Below, one piece after another: positions 45,314 to 54,218 of a stretch of 64,000 nt of DNA (the stretch's first letter is position 1; each line of letters begins with the position of its first letter). A program made the position numbers and the translations under genes. Source of the stretch: Uliginosibacterium flavum. GTDB lineage: Bacteria; Pseudomonadota; Gammaproteobacteria; Burkholderiales; Rhodocyclaceae. The notes under the pieces were generated by a model. The model had not been told where the DNA came from. It saw only the letters and a program-made list of their open reading frames with translations, and searched no databases. The DNA is taken from contig NZ_JBEWZI010000017.1 of assembly GCF_040566545.1 (NCBI RefSeq), positions 21,158 through 85,157 of the forward strand. Direction: 5' to 3'.

Positions 45314-46453
45314 ATGAACGCCATTCGCCCCCTGCCTGCCCGCCTGCCCGTTCAACTTACTGCCTGGAGTCTGGCCCTGCTGCTGGGCGCCTGTGGAGGC
45401 GGGGGTGGGGGTGGATCGGGCGGCGGAACAAATGACACTGCATCGAGTTCATCCAGCTCCAGCTCATCCGGCTCGGGCCAGGCTTCTTCGTCTTCATCAA
45501 GCTCCTCCTCATCCTCGAGTTCTTCGTCCTCGTCAGGGGCCGGCTCCTCCAGCTCCTCGTCGAGTTCGTCTTCAAGCTCTTCGTCGAGCAGTTCCTCATC
45601 CAGCAGCTCCGGCGGCAACAGCCTTTACTCCAGCCTGCCCAACCTCTCCAGCTGCATCACCGGGCAGCTCAGGGACGCCGAGCGCACGGCGGTGCTCGCC
45701 AAACTGAATGCCGTGCGCGCCCGCCACGGCCTGCCACAGGTCACTTACGATGCCAGTGATGACGGCGCAGCGGCCGAAGCAGCCCTCTACATGGCCGCCA
45801 ACAAAGCACTGACCCACACGCCTGACAGCAGCGGCAAGTGCTATTCAGCCAACGCCGCACGTCTGGCCGGCAGCAGCAATCTGCACATGAGCTGGGGCTC
45901 CGGCAGCACCCTCGGCACCCCGAGCAGCGACGCCATCGTCGGCTACCTGATCGACAACAACGTCCCCTCGCTGGGCCATCGGCGCTGGGTGCTCAACCCC
46001 TATCTGGGCAAGACCACCTACGGCCGCGTGGACGGGCAACCTGACGGCAGCGGCGGCAGCTACTACATGGCCTCGACCCTGAAAGCCAGCAACGGCGTCA
46101 GCAGCGTCAGCATGAGCAATGACTTCGTCGCCTACCCCTACGGCACATACCCGAGCAACGAGTTCTCCACCAGCTGGTTCCTGTCCTTCTCGGCCCTGCC
46201 CAGCAAGACGAATGTGTGGGCGAACGGCAGCAGTCAGGTCAGCTACGCCAGCGCCACAATTGCCGTCACCCACAGTGGCGGCAGCCTGAGCGTGTCGCAG
46301 CAATCGGCCGATTACGTGGGCTACGGCCTGCCCAACAACCTGCAATGGAAAGTCGCGGGCCTGGTCGCCAACACCGATTACACCGTGACCATCAGCAATG
46401 TCACGGTCAATGGCGCCACGCGGCAGTACCAGTATCCTTTCCGCCTGCAATAG
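45314..46453 (+). CDS. CAP (SCP/PR-1) domain lipoprotein with poly-serine linker
   Basis: A 379-residue secreted protein. Signal peptide with lipobox LLLGACGGG (Cys about residue 27), then a Gly run and roughly 65 residues that are almost all serine, then a CAP domain: TAVLAKLNAVRARHGLPQVTYD, AALYMAANKALTHTP and NVPSLGHRRWVLNPYLGKTTYG. The C-terminal segment is Ser-rich and beta-like. Poly-Ser linkers are typical of plant-cell-wall enzymes in Cellvibrio, Saccharophagus and similar bacteria. Convergent with a poly-Ser pectin methylesterase. Confidence 0.82.
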   Translation: MNAIRPLPARLPVQLTAWSLALLLGACGGGGGGGSGGGTNDTASSSSSSSSSGSGQASSSSSSSSSSSSSSSSSGAGSSSSSSSSSSSSSSSSSSSSSSGGNSLYSSLPNLSSCITGQLRDAERTAVLAKLNAVRARHGLPQVTYDASDDGAAAEAALYMAANKALTHTPDSSGKCYSANAARLAGSSNLHMSWGSGSTLGTPSSDAIVGYLIDNNVPSLGHRRWVLNPYLGKTTYGRVDGQPDGSGGSYYMASTLKASNGVSSVSMSNDFVAYPYGTYPSNEFSTSWFLSFSALPSKTNVWANGSSQVSYASATIAVTHSGGSLSVSQQSADYVGYGLPNNLQWKVAGLVANTDYTVTISNVTVNGATRQYQYPFRLQ

Positions 46454-46466
46454 TGACCGCCTGAAG

Positions 46467-46525
46467 AGCCGCCCCCAGCAAGCCTGAGCGGATAGGCAGG
46501 CTGCACAGGCTTGCTGGGGGCGGCT
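46467..46525. repeat. Perfect 20-bp inverted repeat, dispersed family
   Basis: AGCCGCCCCCAGCAAGCCTG (46467-46486) and CAGGCTTGCTGGGGGCGGCT (46506-46525) pair without mismatch around a 19-nt loop. The best-preserved copy of the dispersed family, between convergent genes. Confidence 0.9.
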
Positions 46526-46539
46526 TTCCGGGCCGCCAC

Positions 46540-46569
46540 AAAAAAGAGACGCCGCAGCGTCTCTTTTTT
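46540..46569. terminator. Bidirectional intrinsic terminator
   Basis: AAAAAGAGACGC / GCGTCTCTTTTT with a CGCA loop: the A-run on one side and T-run on the other serve both convergent genes. Confidence 0.93.
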
Positions 46570-46588
46570 GCTTCAAGCCTGCGCCAGC

Positions 46589-48136
46589 TTACTTCGCTGC
46601 GCCCGGCCCGCTGTTGTGATACTCGCCCAGATAGGGACTGGCAGCCGTGCCGTATTGCACCGCGCTGCTGCTACTCCAGGCGGCCCAGGGCGGGTTGATG
46701 ATTTCGGCGCCAATATAGGATTCACGCACAATCATCTTGCCGATGGTCACCCCCGCGCTGGACGATTCCGGCCACTGGCGTGCCAGCGACACCGTTGCCG
46801 CGCCGGCATCGACAGAAATCGTGCAGCCCGTAAACAGGAAGCCGTAAGGGTGCGTGCCATAGGTGCTGGGCGCGCCGATGGTGCTGCTGTTCTTGCGCAC
46901 GCGGGTGAAGAAGATCGTGCTCTTGTCGAACACGGCGGTGCCACGACCGAAGATGAAATCGGTATCGCCCTCGACATAGCTACTGCCGAAATAGCTGCGC
47001 GCCACGACGTTCGCCGCGGTCGATTTCACATACAGCGTGTCCTGATTGGCGAGCAGACGCGTCTTGTAGAACAGCGCCCGGTCGCCCACCACCATCAGGG
47101 CCACCGCCTGCGTCTCGCCACTGGCCGACTCGCTCCAGGTGTTCTGGATCGTCAGATTCACCGCCTCGAAATTATCCGCATTCACCACGAACAATGAGGA
47201 GCAGGTCGTGCCAATGGCGCTGGTCTTGGCTGCGCAAGCGTCATAGGTAGCCTTGATCGAACTGGGTGTCGTGCTGGTGAAGGCCGTGCCGCCGGGGTTG
47301 GCCAGCGCCGCGTACTGCGCGCCGGTCTGCTTCGCGCCGGTGGCCAGCGCGACGATGGTCTGCGAAGGATCTGTACCGCCGCCATAGATCGTTGCGATCA
47401 GGCCCTTGGGCACGATAACCAGTTCGTTGTAGGTGCCCGGCATCACCTTGATGTACTGGCGCGTGGTCTTGCCCGACAGCGTGGCCGCCGTCACCGCTGC
47501 CTGGATCGTGGTGTAGGTGCCGCCCGACTTGGCGACCAGATAATCCGGCGTGGCCGGCGTATTGATCACCGTGGCGCGTGGATTCCAGTTGTCCGTCACC
47601 AGTGCGCCGACCGTGCCGCTGGCGGCGAGGAACTGGGCGACGTCGTACTTCGCAGCCACGCTATCGCTGAGCTGCGGGCGCGTCGAAGTGCTGGCCGGCC
47701 AGCCGCCGCTGGAGGATGAAGACGAGGACGAGGACGAGCTGCTGGAGCTGGATGAGCTGCTCGACGAAGATGAACCACCCGAACTTGAGGAGGAGCTGGA
47801 CGAAGAGCTGCTCGATGACGAGCTGCTGCTGGACGAGGAGGAACTTGAAGAGCTGGATGAGCTGGAGGAAGTACTGCTGCCCGTCCCCTTCGAGCATTCA
47901 TTCACGCCACCCGCGGTGCGTCCGCCGAAAGTCGCCTCGTTACACACGAAGCTGCCATTGAGCGTCTTGTAGAAAAATTTGTCGGCCCGGCCGAAAGCCA
48001 CATTCGTCGCGGCTGCCACCGAGCACGTCTTGCCCTCAGAGCAGATCGTTACGTAACCCGCTGGCCGGTTGGCCGCCTGCGCGCCCCCGGCGAGCAGAGC
48101 TGCGCTCGCCCCCAACAACATCAAAACCTTGTTCAT
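46589..48136 (-). CDS. Secreted pectin methylesterase with N-terminal Cys module and poly-Ser linker
   Basis: A 515-residue CE8 enzyme. Signal peptide (MLLGASAALLAGGAQA), a small Cys-containing module (YVTICSEGKTCSVAAATNVA ... FGGRTAGGVNEC) like those repeated in Cellvibrionaceae pectinases, a poly-serine linker of about 55 residues, then the beta-helix catalytic domain with NQDTLYVK, EGDTDFIFGRGTAVF and LARQWPE. The usual GRXW is ARQW here but the substrate Arg is kept. Upstream TACCGGTT (48177-48184) resembles the site before the other pectin methylesterase. Confidence 0.92.
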   Translation of the reverse strand: MNKVLMLLGASAALLAGGAQAANRPAGYVTICSEGKTCSVAAATNVAFGRADKFFYKTLNGSFVCNEATFGGRTAGGVNECSKGTGSSTSSSSSSSSSSSSSSSSSSSSSSSSSSSSSSGGSSSSSSSSSSSSSSSSSSSSSSGGWPASTSTRPQLSDSVAAKYDVAQFLAASGTVGALVTDNWNPRATVINTPATPDYLVAKSGGTYTTIQAAVTAATLSGKTTRQYIKVMPGTYNELVIVPKGLIATIYGGGTDPSQTIVALATGAKQTGAQYAALANPGGTAFTSTTPSSIKATYDACAAKTSAIGTTCSSLFVVNADNFEAVNLTIQNTWSESASGETQAVALMVVGDRALFYKTRLLANQDTLYVKSTAANVVARSYFGSSYVEGDTDFIFGRGTAVFDKSTIFFTRVRKNSSTIGAPSTYGTHPYGFLFTGCTISVDAGAATVSLARQWPESSSAGVTIGKMIVRESYIGAEIINPPWAAWSSSSAVQYGTAASPYLGEYHNSGPGAAK

Positions 48137-48686
48137 TGTTTGTCTCCTGATGGTTCCGGCTTGACGGGAATCCGCGTACCGGTTGTGACTCAGCCTGTAT
48201 CAATCCCGCAGCCGGGATCGGTAACAAGCTAGTTCATTCCAACCGCATCGGGCAAGTCTCGAGTGACACACGGGCATACAGGACTCGCACAAAGCTTGGA
48301 GCCCGCGCGCGTCCCGGTCGGCACAAAGATTTCTTGCACCTGAAATAAAACGCCAGTCCCTTACACCAAAAATCAATTTATTCGCCAAAACCACCAACAC
48401 TGTCAGCACCAGCAATATCTCTTGTCATTTCCTCGTTTTCAAACACGCAAACGCTGCAAAAACGTAATTTTTCCCAGCGAAAACTGTGACTTACGCCCTC
48501 TTTGCAATTGTTAAATTCCGTTAAAATACCTCTGCTTAAAACTAAAACAACAAGACAAAACATCCCCCGGCTGCCTCTGGCGGCGACCTTCTGGTCGTGG
48601 CAAGGCCGCAGCAAACCGGAGCGGCTGTGCTGCTCATGGTTCGCCAGCTGCACCGCAGGACTGGCTTTTCAATTCGGGGGAATCAG
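48137..48686. promoter_or_regulatory. 550-bp divergent intergenic region
   Basis: No convincing gene. It contains GTACCGGTTGTGA at 48176-48188 near the pectin methylesterase start and GGATCGGTAACA further out. A long AT-rich stretch (48340-48560) includes TTGCAATTGTTAAATTCCG and TTAAAATAC (48503-48530), the likely promoter area for the downstream GT-C gene; the -35/-10 spacing cannot be fixed. Confidence 0.5.
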
Positions 48687-50564
48687 GTGTTTGAACAAGC
48701 TGTCACACCCGCCAATGTGGATGGCGGACGCAAGAACCCAGGCTGGGCCTTCAGCCGCCGCTGCGGTATCGCACTGGCGCTGCTCTCATTGCTGGCCGTG
48801 GCGAGCTACGTTTTCTGGCTGGCGCCCTATCAGGAATTCCTCTTCAGCGACATGAAGCATTGCTGGACGCAGGCCATGAAGCGCCTCGACGGCAAAGTCT
48901 TCGATGACTCGCAGTTTGTGGCCTGGCCGCCGCTCTACCACATCTTCCTAGCCGAGCTGTTCCGCGTTTTCCGCTGGCTGGGGCTGGAATCTCTGGTCCG
49001 GCTGGAAACCGCGCTGGCACTCAACATATTGGCCTTCTCCGCCTCCGTGTATGCCCTGCAGCGCGTGGCCGTGCGCTGGTTCGAACGCAGCTGGGCCTTG
49101 CTGCTCACAGTATTGCTATACGGCTTCGGTTTTCCGGCGTTGTATTTCAACGCCTTCCTGCTCGCCGAAAACCTTGGCTCGCCCTTGCTGGTAATGGCCG
49201 TCGCCTGCATCGTCTGCCGTCCGGGCTGGCGCGGGATTGTCGGTGCAGCCCTGCTGTTTGCGGCAGCCACCATCGTGCGTCCCGCCATGGGGCCATTCGG
49301 CCTGGCTTTCGTCGCTTTCCTGCTTAGCCGAGAGCATCTGGGGCGGCGCTTCCTGCTGCGCGCGGCGGTCTTCTCGGGCGTATTTTTTGTCCTCATCTCA
49401 CTGGCCAGCCTGGAGGTCTCACGCATCTCGCAGGGCCGCGTCAACGCTCTCTCGGCCAACGGCGGCCTCGATTTTTTCATCGCCAACACTGATTACCACC
49501 GCGTCGACCTCAACTATGACGGCTGGCACTTCTTCGTCATCGTCCCGGCACAATCCTGGAAGCCCGAAAGCGGCGTGTTCTACACCTCGACACCGTTCTA
49601 CGAGCAGGGCTACTACTTCGATCTGGGCTGGCGTGCCTTGCAGGAGAATCCGATGCGGGCGGTGCGCAATCTGGGTGAGATCGGCAATCTGTTCTTCGCC
49701 GACATGCTGCCCTCGCGCTACGATGCTCCGGGCTTCAAGTTGCTGCGTCCGCTCTGGGACTGGCTGAAACTCCTGATGTCCCTGCCGCTCGGCTTGTATG
49801 CACTGGCCTGGCGCGATCTGGGCGAGCGCAAGCCCCTGGCAACACTGGGCTTGAGCATGCTGGGCATCACCATGCTGGTCAGCGTGATCTTCACGGGCGA
49901 GCCTCGCTACGCCTACGCCATCATCTTTGTGTTCTATCTGCTGAGCATCAAGCTGGCAGAGCTGATCCTGCCGCAATGGCATCTGTGGTGGCGGCGCCTG
50001 CTGTTCTATTGTGCAATTCTGGCCACCCTGGCCGGCGCCACGGCTGGCGTAATCGCCACCATGCGGCCGACTTACCCCGACAGCATCGCGGTCAACCTCA
50101 TTCCACTGAACGACGAAAGCCAGCCCAGTCAGACAAACACGGGGCGCGTTCTGTTTCCGTTCAACCGTGCCGGAACGACACTTGCCCACGCCGATGATGC
50201 CAATCTGCGCATCAAAAGCCCAAGCCATATCCACCTGTTCACCCGCATGGAAGTCACGGGCAAGGAACCGCTAGGACTCATCCTGCGCGCCTACAGTTCA
50301 TGGAGTTTCAGTTTGAAGGTGAGTGGGCAGGAAATGATTGTCGACGAGACGCCCAATTACTTTAACGGCACCGAAGCACAACTCGAACTCCCCCCCGGCT
50401 TTTACGACGTGGAGATAGACGCCTACTTCTGGCCGGGCGAAGGCGGGCTGGCCGTCAATTATGTGTACGAGGGCGGGCAAGCCCTGCCCGTGCGCCGCGC
50501 ACTGGGCGTCGACTCCGAGCGCCTGCGCTTCCATCTTCCCGCCACAGTGAGCCCTGCGCCATGA
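48687..50564 (+). CDS. GT-C fold membrane glycosyltransferase with C-terminal periplasmic domain
   Basis: A 625-residue protein. An early helix (GIALALLSLLAVASYVFWL) is followed by a loop FLFSDMKHCWTQAMKRLDG with the acidic residue typical of ArnT/PMT-like enzymes and then about ten more helices. The last 160 residues form a soluble beta-rich domain (LRIKSPSHIHLFTRMEVTG ... PPGFYDVEIDAYFWPGEGG), perhaps sugar-binding. GTG 48687 with GGGGGAA upstream is my best start, though in-frame alternatives exist to 48597. Followed by a GT2 synthase and SMR flippase. Confidence 0.65.
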   Translation: MFEQAVTPANVDGGRKNPGWAFSRRCGIALALLSLLAVASYVFWLAPYQEFLFSDMKHCWTQAMKRLDGKVFDDSQFVAWPPLYHIFLAELFRVFRWLGLESLVRLETALALNILAFSASVYALQRVAVRWFERSWALLLTVLLYGFGFPALYFNAFLLAENLGSPLLVMAVACIVCRPGWRGIVGAALLFAAATIVRPAMGPFGLAFVAFLLSREHLGRRFLLRAAVFSGVFFVLISLASLEVSRISQGRVNALSANGGLDFFIANTDYHRVDLNYDGWHFFVIVPAQSWKPESGVFYTSTPFYEQGYYFDLGWRALQENPMRAVRNLGEIGNLFFADMLPSRYDAPGFKLLRPLWDWLKLLMSLPLGLYALAWRDLGERKPLATLGLSMLGITMLVSVIFTGEPRYAYAIIFVFYLLSIKLAELILPQWHLWWRRLLFYCAILATLAGATAGVIATMRPTYPDSIAVNLIPLNDESQPSQTNTGRVLFPFNRAGTTLAHADDANLRIKSPSHIHLFTRMEVTGKEPLGLILRAYSSWSFSLKVSGQEMIVDETPNYFNGTEAQLELPPGFYDVEIDAYFWPGEGGLAVNYVYEGGQALPVRRALGVDSERLRFHLPATVSPAP

Positions 50565-51304
50565 ATGAAACCGCCACTCCAGCCCTCAGCCTGGTGCTGC
50601 CCACCTACAACGAGCGCGAGAACATCCAGCGTCTGCTGGCCGAGCTGCAGCAAGTCATCACCATTCCCTTCGAGGCGATTGTCGTCGACGACGATTCACC
50701 CGATCTGACCTGGCAGGCGGTCGAAGAAATTGCCGCGATCCATCCACACGTGCGCCTGTTACGGCGCATCGGCAAACGCGGCCTGACCAGCGCCATTGGC
50801 GATGGCATAAAACTGGCACGGGCGCCACTGGTGGGCTGGATGGATGTCGACCTGTCCATGCCGCCCGCCAAGATCCTTGAACTGCTCAAAGCCATCGAGC
50901 AAGGGGCGGACGTCGCCGTCGGTTCGCGCTACGTGCCGGGCGGCGGCGATGCCCGCGCCGTCAGTTTCCATCTGTCGGTGCAACTGATGCTCAGCAAGAT
51001 CCTGTCGATTCTCGGCGGCTGGATGCTGGGCTGCCGCTTCCGCGACTGGTCTTCGGGTTTCATCATCCTGCGCCGCGATCTGCTCAGCGGCTACGACCTC
51101 ACCGGCGACTACGGCGAATACTTCATCCACCTGATCTACACCCTGATCAAGCGACGCCACGCCAAAGTCGTGGAAGTGCCCTACATCCTCACCGCCCGCG
51201 AGATCGGCGAATCCAAGACGGCCACCAATCTGTGGGGTCTGGTGCGGCGCGGGCGCAAGTACCTGACAACCGTATGGCATCTGCGCTTCGGAGCCGCAAC
51301 ATGA
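50561..51304 (+). CDS. DPM1-like polyprenol-phosphate glycosyltransferase (GT2)
   Basis: A 247-residue GT2 without C-terminal membrane helices, like dolichol-phosphate mannose synthase. Motifs: LSLVLPTYNERENIQRLL, IVVDDDSPDLTW, RIGKRGLTSAIGDGI and GWMDVDLSMPPAKI (metal-binding). It makes the lipid-linked sugar used by the GT-C upstream. Overlaps upstream and downstream genes by 4 bp each. Confidence 0.9.
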   Translation: MNETATPALSLVLPTYNERENIQRLLAELQQVITIPFEAIVVDDDSPDLTWQAVEEIAAIHPHVRLLRRIGKRGLTSAIGDGIKLARAPLVGWMDVDLSMPPAKILELLKAIEQGADVAVGSRYVPGGGDARAVSFHLSVQLMLSKILSILGGWMLGCRFRDWSSGFIILRRDLLSGYDLTGDYGEYFIHLIYTLIKRRHAKVVEVPYILTAREIGESKTATNLWGLVRRGRKYLTTVWHLRFGAAT

Positions 51305-51669
51305 ACACCCTTGTCCTGATTGTCGTGTCCTGCGTCCTCACCGCCATCGGCCAGATCGCCTTCAAGTGGGGCATGCTCGGTTTTGCCGACATGCAGATCA
51401 GCACTGGCGGACTGCCGCGCCTGCTATGGCAGATCTTCACCACGCCCAGCATCATCGGCGGCTTCATCGCCTTCGGGCTCGGCGCCGTGCTGTGGCTGTT
51501 CGCCCTGGCGCGCGCCGAACTGTCTTACGCCGTACCCCTGGCCAGCATCACTTATGTACTGGTGCTGGCAGCCGGCGTTTTGCTTTTCAAGGAACCGCTG
51601 AGCATGGTCAAGCTGCTCGGCACCGGTCTGGTCGCGGCCGGCGTCGTGCTGGTGTCCTGGACCGCATAA
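51301..51669 (+). CDS. SMR/EamA-type small membrane flippase (ArnE-like)
   Basis: A 122-residue four-helix protein: VVSCVLTAIGQIAFKWGM, SIIGGFIAFGLGAVLWLFALARAELSYAVPLASITYVLVLAAGVLLFKEPL and LLGTGLVAAGVVLVSW. SMR-family proteins linked to polyprenyl-phosphate sugar synthases (ArnE/ArnF) flip the lipid-sugar. Position right after the DPM1-like gene supports that role over drug export. Confidence 0.83.
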   Translation: MNTLVLIVVSCVLTAIGQIAFKWGMLGFADMQISTGGLPRLLWQIFTTPSIIGGFIAFGLGAVLWLFALARAELSYAVPLASITYVLVLAAGVLLFKEPLSMVKLLGTGLVAAGVVLVSWTA

Positions 51670-51762
51670 GCATTGCAGCAAACGTGCACAAGAGCCGATC
51701 ACGGCCAGCACGGATAGAACGCCGGCATTTGCCGGAACAGGACGCAAAAGGAGGAGACAAAC

Positions 51763-52194
51763 ATGCTGGAAAAAATCACCGATGGTGAGGTACTGCTCGC
51801 CATCATCGTGCGCAACGATTACGACAAGCCGGGCATTTCATTCTTCACGCCCGACGATCTGTCGCAACAACTGGCCTACATGCACCATCCCGCAGGCAAG
51901 TTCATCGAACCGCATGTGCATAATGAAGTAAGACGCGAAGTCCGCTACACGCAGGAGGTGCTGTTCATCAAACGCGGCCGCCTGCGCGTAGACTTCTACA
52001 GCGAGCAGCAAGCCTACCTGCACAGCCGCATCCTGCATGCGGGCGACGTGATCCTGCTGGCCACCGGCGGGCACGGTTTTGAAGCACTTGACGACTTGCA
52101 GATGATCGAAGTGAAGCAAGGCCCCTACTCCGGCGATCAGGACAAGACGCGCTTTGCCACGCCTGCCGACCAGACCCTGAACATCCTGGACTGA
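51763..52194 (+). CDS. Cupin-fold protein
   Basis: A 143-residue single-domain cupin. HHPAGKFIEPHVHNEVRREV (His/Glu metal ligands), VLFIKRGRLRVDFYS and HAGDVILLATGGHGFEAL mark the two cupin motifs. A strong AAAGGAGGAG ribosome binding site precedes the ATG. Its place before a DegT aminotransferase and methyltransferase suggests a role in nucleotide-sugar modification, but it lacks features specific to FdtA or WxcM isomerases. Confidence 0.75.
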   Translation: MLEKITDGEVLLAIIVRNDYDKPGISFFTPDDLSQQLAYMHHPAGKFIEPHVHNEVRREVRYTQEVLFIKRGRLRVDFYSEQQAYLHSRILHAGDVILLATGGHGFEALDDLQMIEVKQGPYSGDQDKTRFATPADQTLNILD

Positions 52195-52198
52195 ATCC

Positions 52199-53332
52199 AT
52201 GACGCAGCCCCCGCTCCAACCCATCCCCGTCAACGAACCGCTGCTCGATGGCGACGAGAAACGCCTGCTCATCGAGTGCATTGAAACCGGCTGGATCTCG
52301 TCCGAAGGGCCGTTCGTGCAGCGTTTCGAAGCAGCCTTCGCCGCCCGTGTCGGCCGCCGTCACGGCATCGCGGTGGCGAATGGCTCGGTGGCGCTGGATG
52401 CGTCGGTCGTCGCGCTGGGCATCGGCGCCGGTGACGAAGTCATCCTGCCCAGCTTCACCATCATTTCCTGCGCCGCCGCCATCGTGCGGGCCGGCGCCAC
52501 GCCGGTGGTGGTGGATTGCGATCCGCTGACCTGGAACATGGATGTCAGCGCAGTCGAAGCCTGTATCACCCCGCGTACCAAAGCCATCATGGCGGTGCAC
52601 ATCTACGGCCTGCCCACCGACATGGTGGCACTCTGCGCACTGGCGGAAAAGCACGGTCTGGCGATCATCGAGGATGCCGCCGAAGCCCACGGCCAGACCT
52701 GCGCCGGGCGACCCTGCGGCAGTTTCGGCGCGCTGTCCACCTTCAGCTTCTACCCCAACAAGCACCTCACGACCGGCGAGGGCGGCATGATCGTCACCGA
52801 TGACGATGCGCTGGCCGAACGCTGCCGCAGCCTGCGCAACCTGTGCTTTCAGCCGGCGCGCCGCTTCGTGCACGAGGAGCTGGGCTGGAACTTCCGCCTG
52901 ACCAATCTGCAGGCCGCCCTCGGCGTGGCCCAGCTCGGCCGGCTGGACGAGTTCATCGCCCGCAAACGCCGCATGGGCGCGCGCTACGCCGAACTGCTCG
53001 GCGACATTCCCGGTCTGCAACTGCCCCTTCCCAGCACGGAGCAGGCCGACAACCATTACTGGGTGTTCGGCATCGTCATCGGGCCGGAACATGATCTGGA
53101 CGCCGAAGCCGTCATGCAGCAACTGAGCGCACACAAGATCGGCAGCCGCCCCTTCTTCTGGCCGATGCACGAGCAGCCGGTGTTCCACAAGATGGGCCTG
53201 TTCCCGCACGCCTCGCTGCCGGTGGCCGAAAACATTGCCCGCCGCGGCTTCTATCTGCCCAGCGGCCTGGCCCTGACGGACACCCAGATGGATCGCGTGG
53301 CCGCCGTGATGCACGACATTTTCAAGCACTGA
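52199..53332 (+). CDS. DegT/DnrJ/EryC1/StrS family sugar aminotransferase
   Basis: A 377-residue PLP aminotransferase. Motifs: ANGSVALDASVVALGIGAGDEVILPSFT, EDAAEAHGQTCAG and FSFYPNKHLTTGEGGMIV with the Schiff-base Lys (about 189), then NFRLTNLQAALGVAQL. Closest in flavour to perosamine synthases (4-keto to 4-amino conversion of GDP sugars). The sugar is unknown and no 4,6-dehydratase is in the window. Confidence 0.9.
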   Translation: MTQPPLQPIPVNEPLLDGDEKRLLIECIETGWISSEGPFVQRFEAAFAARVGRRHGIAVANGSVALDASVVALGIGAGDEVILPSFTIISCAAAIVRAGATPVVVDCDPLTWNMDVSAVEACITPRTKAIMAVHIYGLPTDMVALCALAEKHGLAIIEDAAEAHGQTCAGRPCGSFGALSTFSFYPNKHLTTGEGGMIVTDDDALAERCRSLRNLCFQPARRFVHEELGWNFRLTNLQAALGVAQLGRLDEFIARKRRMGARYAELLGDIPGLQLPLPSTEQADNHYWVFGIVIGPEHDLDAEAVMQQLSAHKIGSRPFFWPMHEQPVFHKMGLFPHASLPVAENIARRGFYLPSGLALTDTQMDRVAAVMHDIFKH

Positions 53333-53343
53333 GAGGCAATGCC

Positions 53344-54117
53344 ATGAGCGTATTCGGAGAAAGTTACGCGCGCTATTACGCGCTGCTGTATCGCGACAAG
53401 GATTACGACGCCGAGGCTGGCTTCGTCGCCAAACTGCTGCGCCAGCACGCGCCGGATGCACGCAGCCTGCTGGAGTTGGGCTGCGGTGGCGGCAAACACG
53501 CGGCCCTGCTGGCGGCGCTCGGCTATCGCGTCAGCGGCGTGGATCGCAGCGCCGACATGCTCAAGGCCGCCCGCGCCCTGCGCGCAGAGCAGCCAGCCGA
53601 GATTGCCGAGCGGCTCGACTTCAGCCAGGGCGACATCACCACGCTCGCACTCGGGCAGACCGCCGATTGCGTCATCTCGCTGTTCCATGTCATCAGCTAC
53701 ATGCCCGACAACGCTGCGCTCAAGGCCGCCTTCGCCAGCGCACGCCGGCACCTCAAGCCGGGCGGCGTGTTCCTCTTCGATGTCTGGCACGGCCCGACGG
53801 TGGTGACCGAACGCCCCGCCACGCGCATCAAACGCATGGGCGACGCGCACACTGAAGTCACGCGTCTGGCCGAACCCGTGATGCATCCCGAGGAATGTCT
53901 GGTCGACGTGAACTACCAGATCTTCGTGCGCGACATCGCCAGCGGCCAAGTCGAAGAACTGCGCGAAACCCACCGCATGCGCTACCTCTTCCCGCCCGAA
54001 ATCGCCCTGCTCGCCGAAATCAGCGGCTTCCGCGTCGAGCACAGCTGCGAATGGCTGAGCGAACGCGCGCCCGGAGAAGACAGCTGGGGCGTGTGCTACG
54101 TGCTGCGGGGGATCTGA
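53344..54117 (+). CDS. Class I SAM-dependent methyltransferase
   Basis: A 257-residue methyltransferase. SAM-binding motif LLELGCGGGKHAALLAALGY (about 41), acidic loop SGVDRSADML and post-motif VISLFHVISYM. The relationship to sugar N-methyltransferases that follow DegT enzymes (e.g. making N,N-dimethylated sugars) is suggested by position only. Last gene of the operon begun near 48687. Confidence 0.82.
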   Translation: MSVFGESYARYYALLYRDKDYDAEAGFVAKLLRQHAPDARSLLELGCGGGKHAALLAALGYRVSGVDRSADMLKAARALRAEQPAEIAERLDFSQGDITTLALGQTADCVISLFHVISYMPDNAALKAAFASARRHLKPGGVFLFDVWHGPTVVTERPATRIKRMGDAHTEVTRLAEPVMHPEECLVDVNYQIFVRDIASGQVEELRETHRMRYLFPPEIALLAEISGFRVEHSCEWLSERAPGEDSWGVCYVLRGI

Positions 54118-54124
54118 CCAACAC

Positions 54125-54208
54125 CTGCCTGAAAAGCCTCATCCAGCCTTGCTCTGCAGCCTATATACCCGCAGAACCAAGCTGTTAGCGCCTCTTCAGG
54201 CAGGCACA
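54125..54208. repeat. Dispersed palindromic repeat
   Basis: CCTGCCTGAAAAGCCTCATC at the left and GCGCCTCTTCAGGCAGG at the right; inner part GCAGCCTATATACCCGCAG. Ends the sugar operon. Confidence 0.7.
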
Positions 54209-54218
54209 CACAGCAGAC

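Noticed and set aside
45352..45618. Acidic Glu/Asp-rich minus-strand ORFs, and similar ones at 47550-47972
   Set aside because: They are the reverse complements of poly-serine linker codons.
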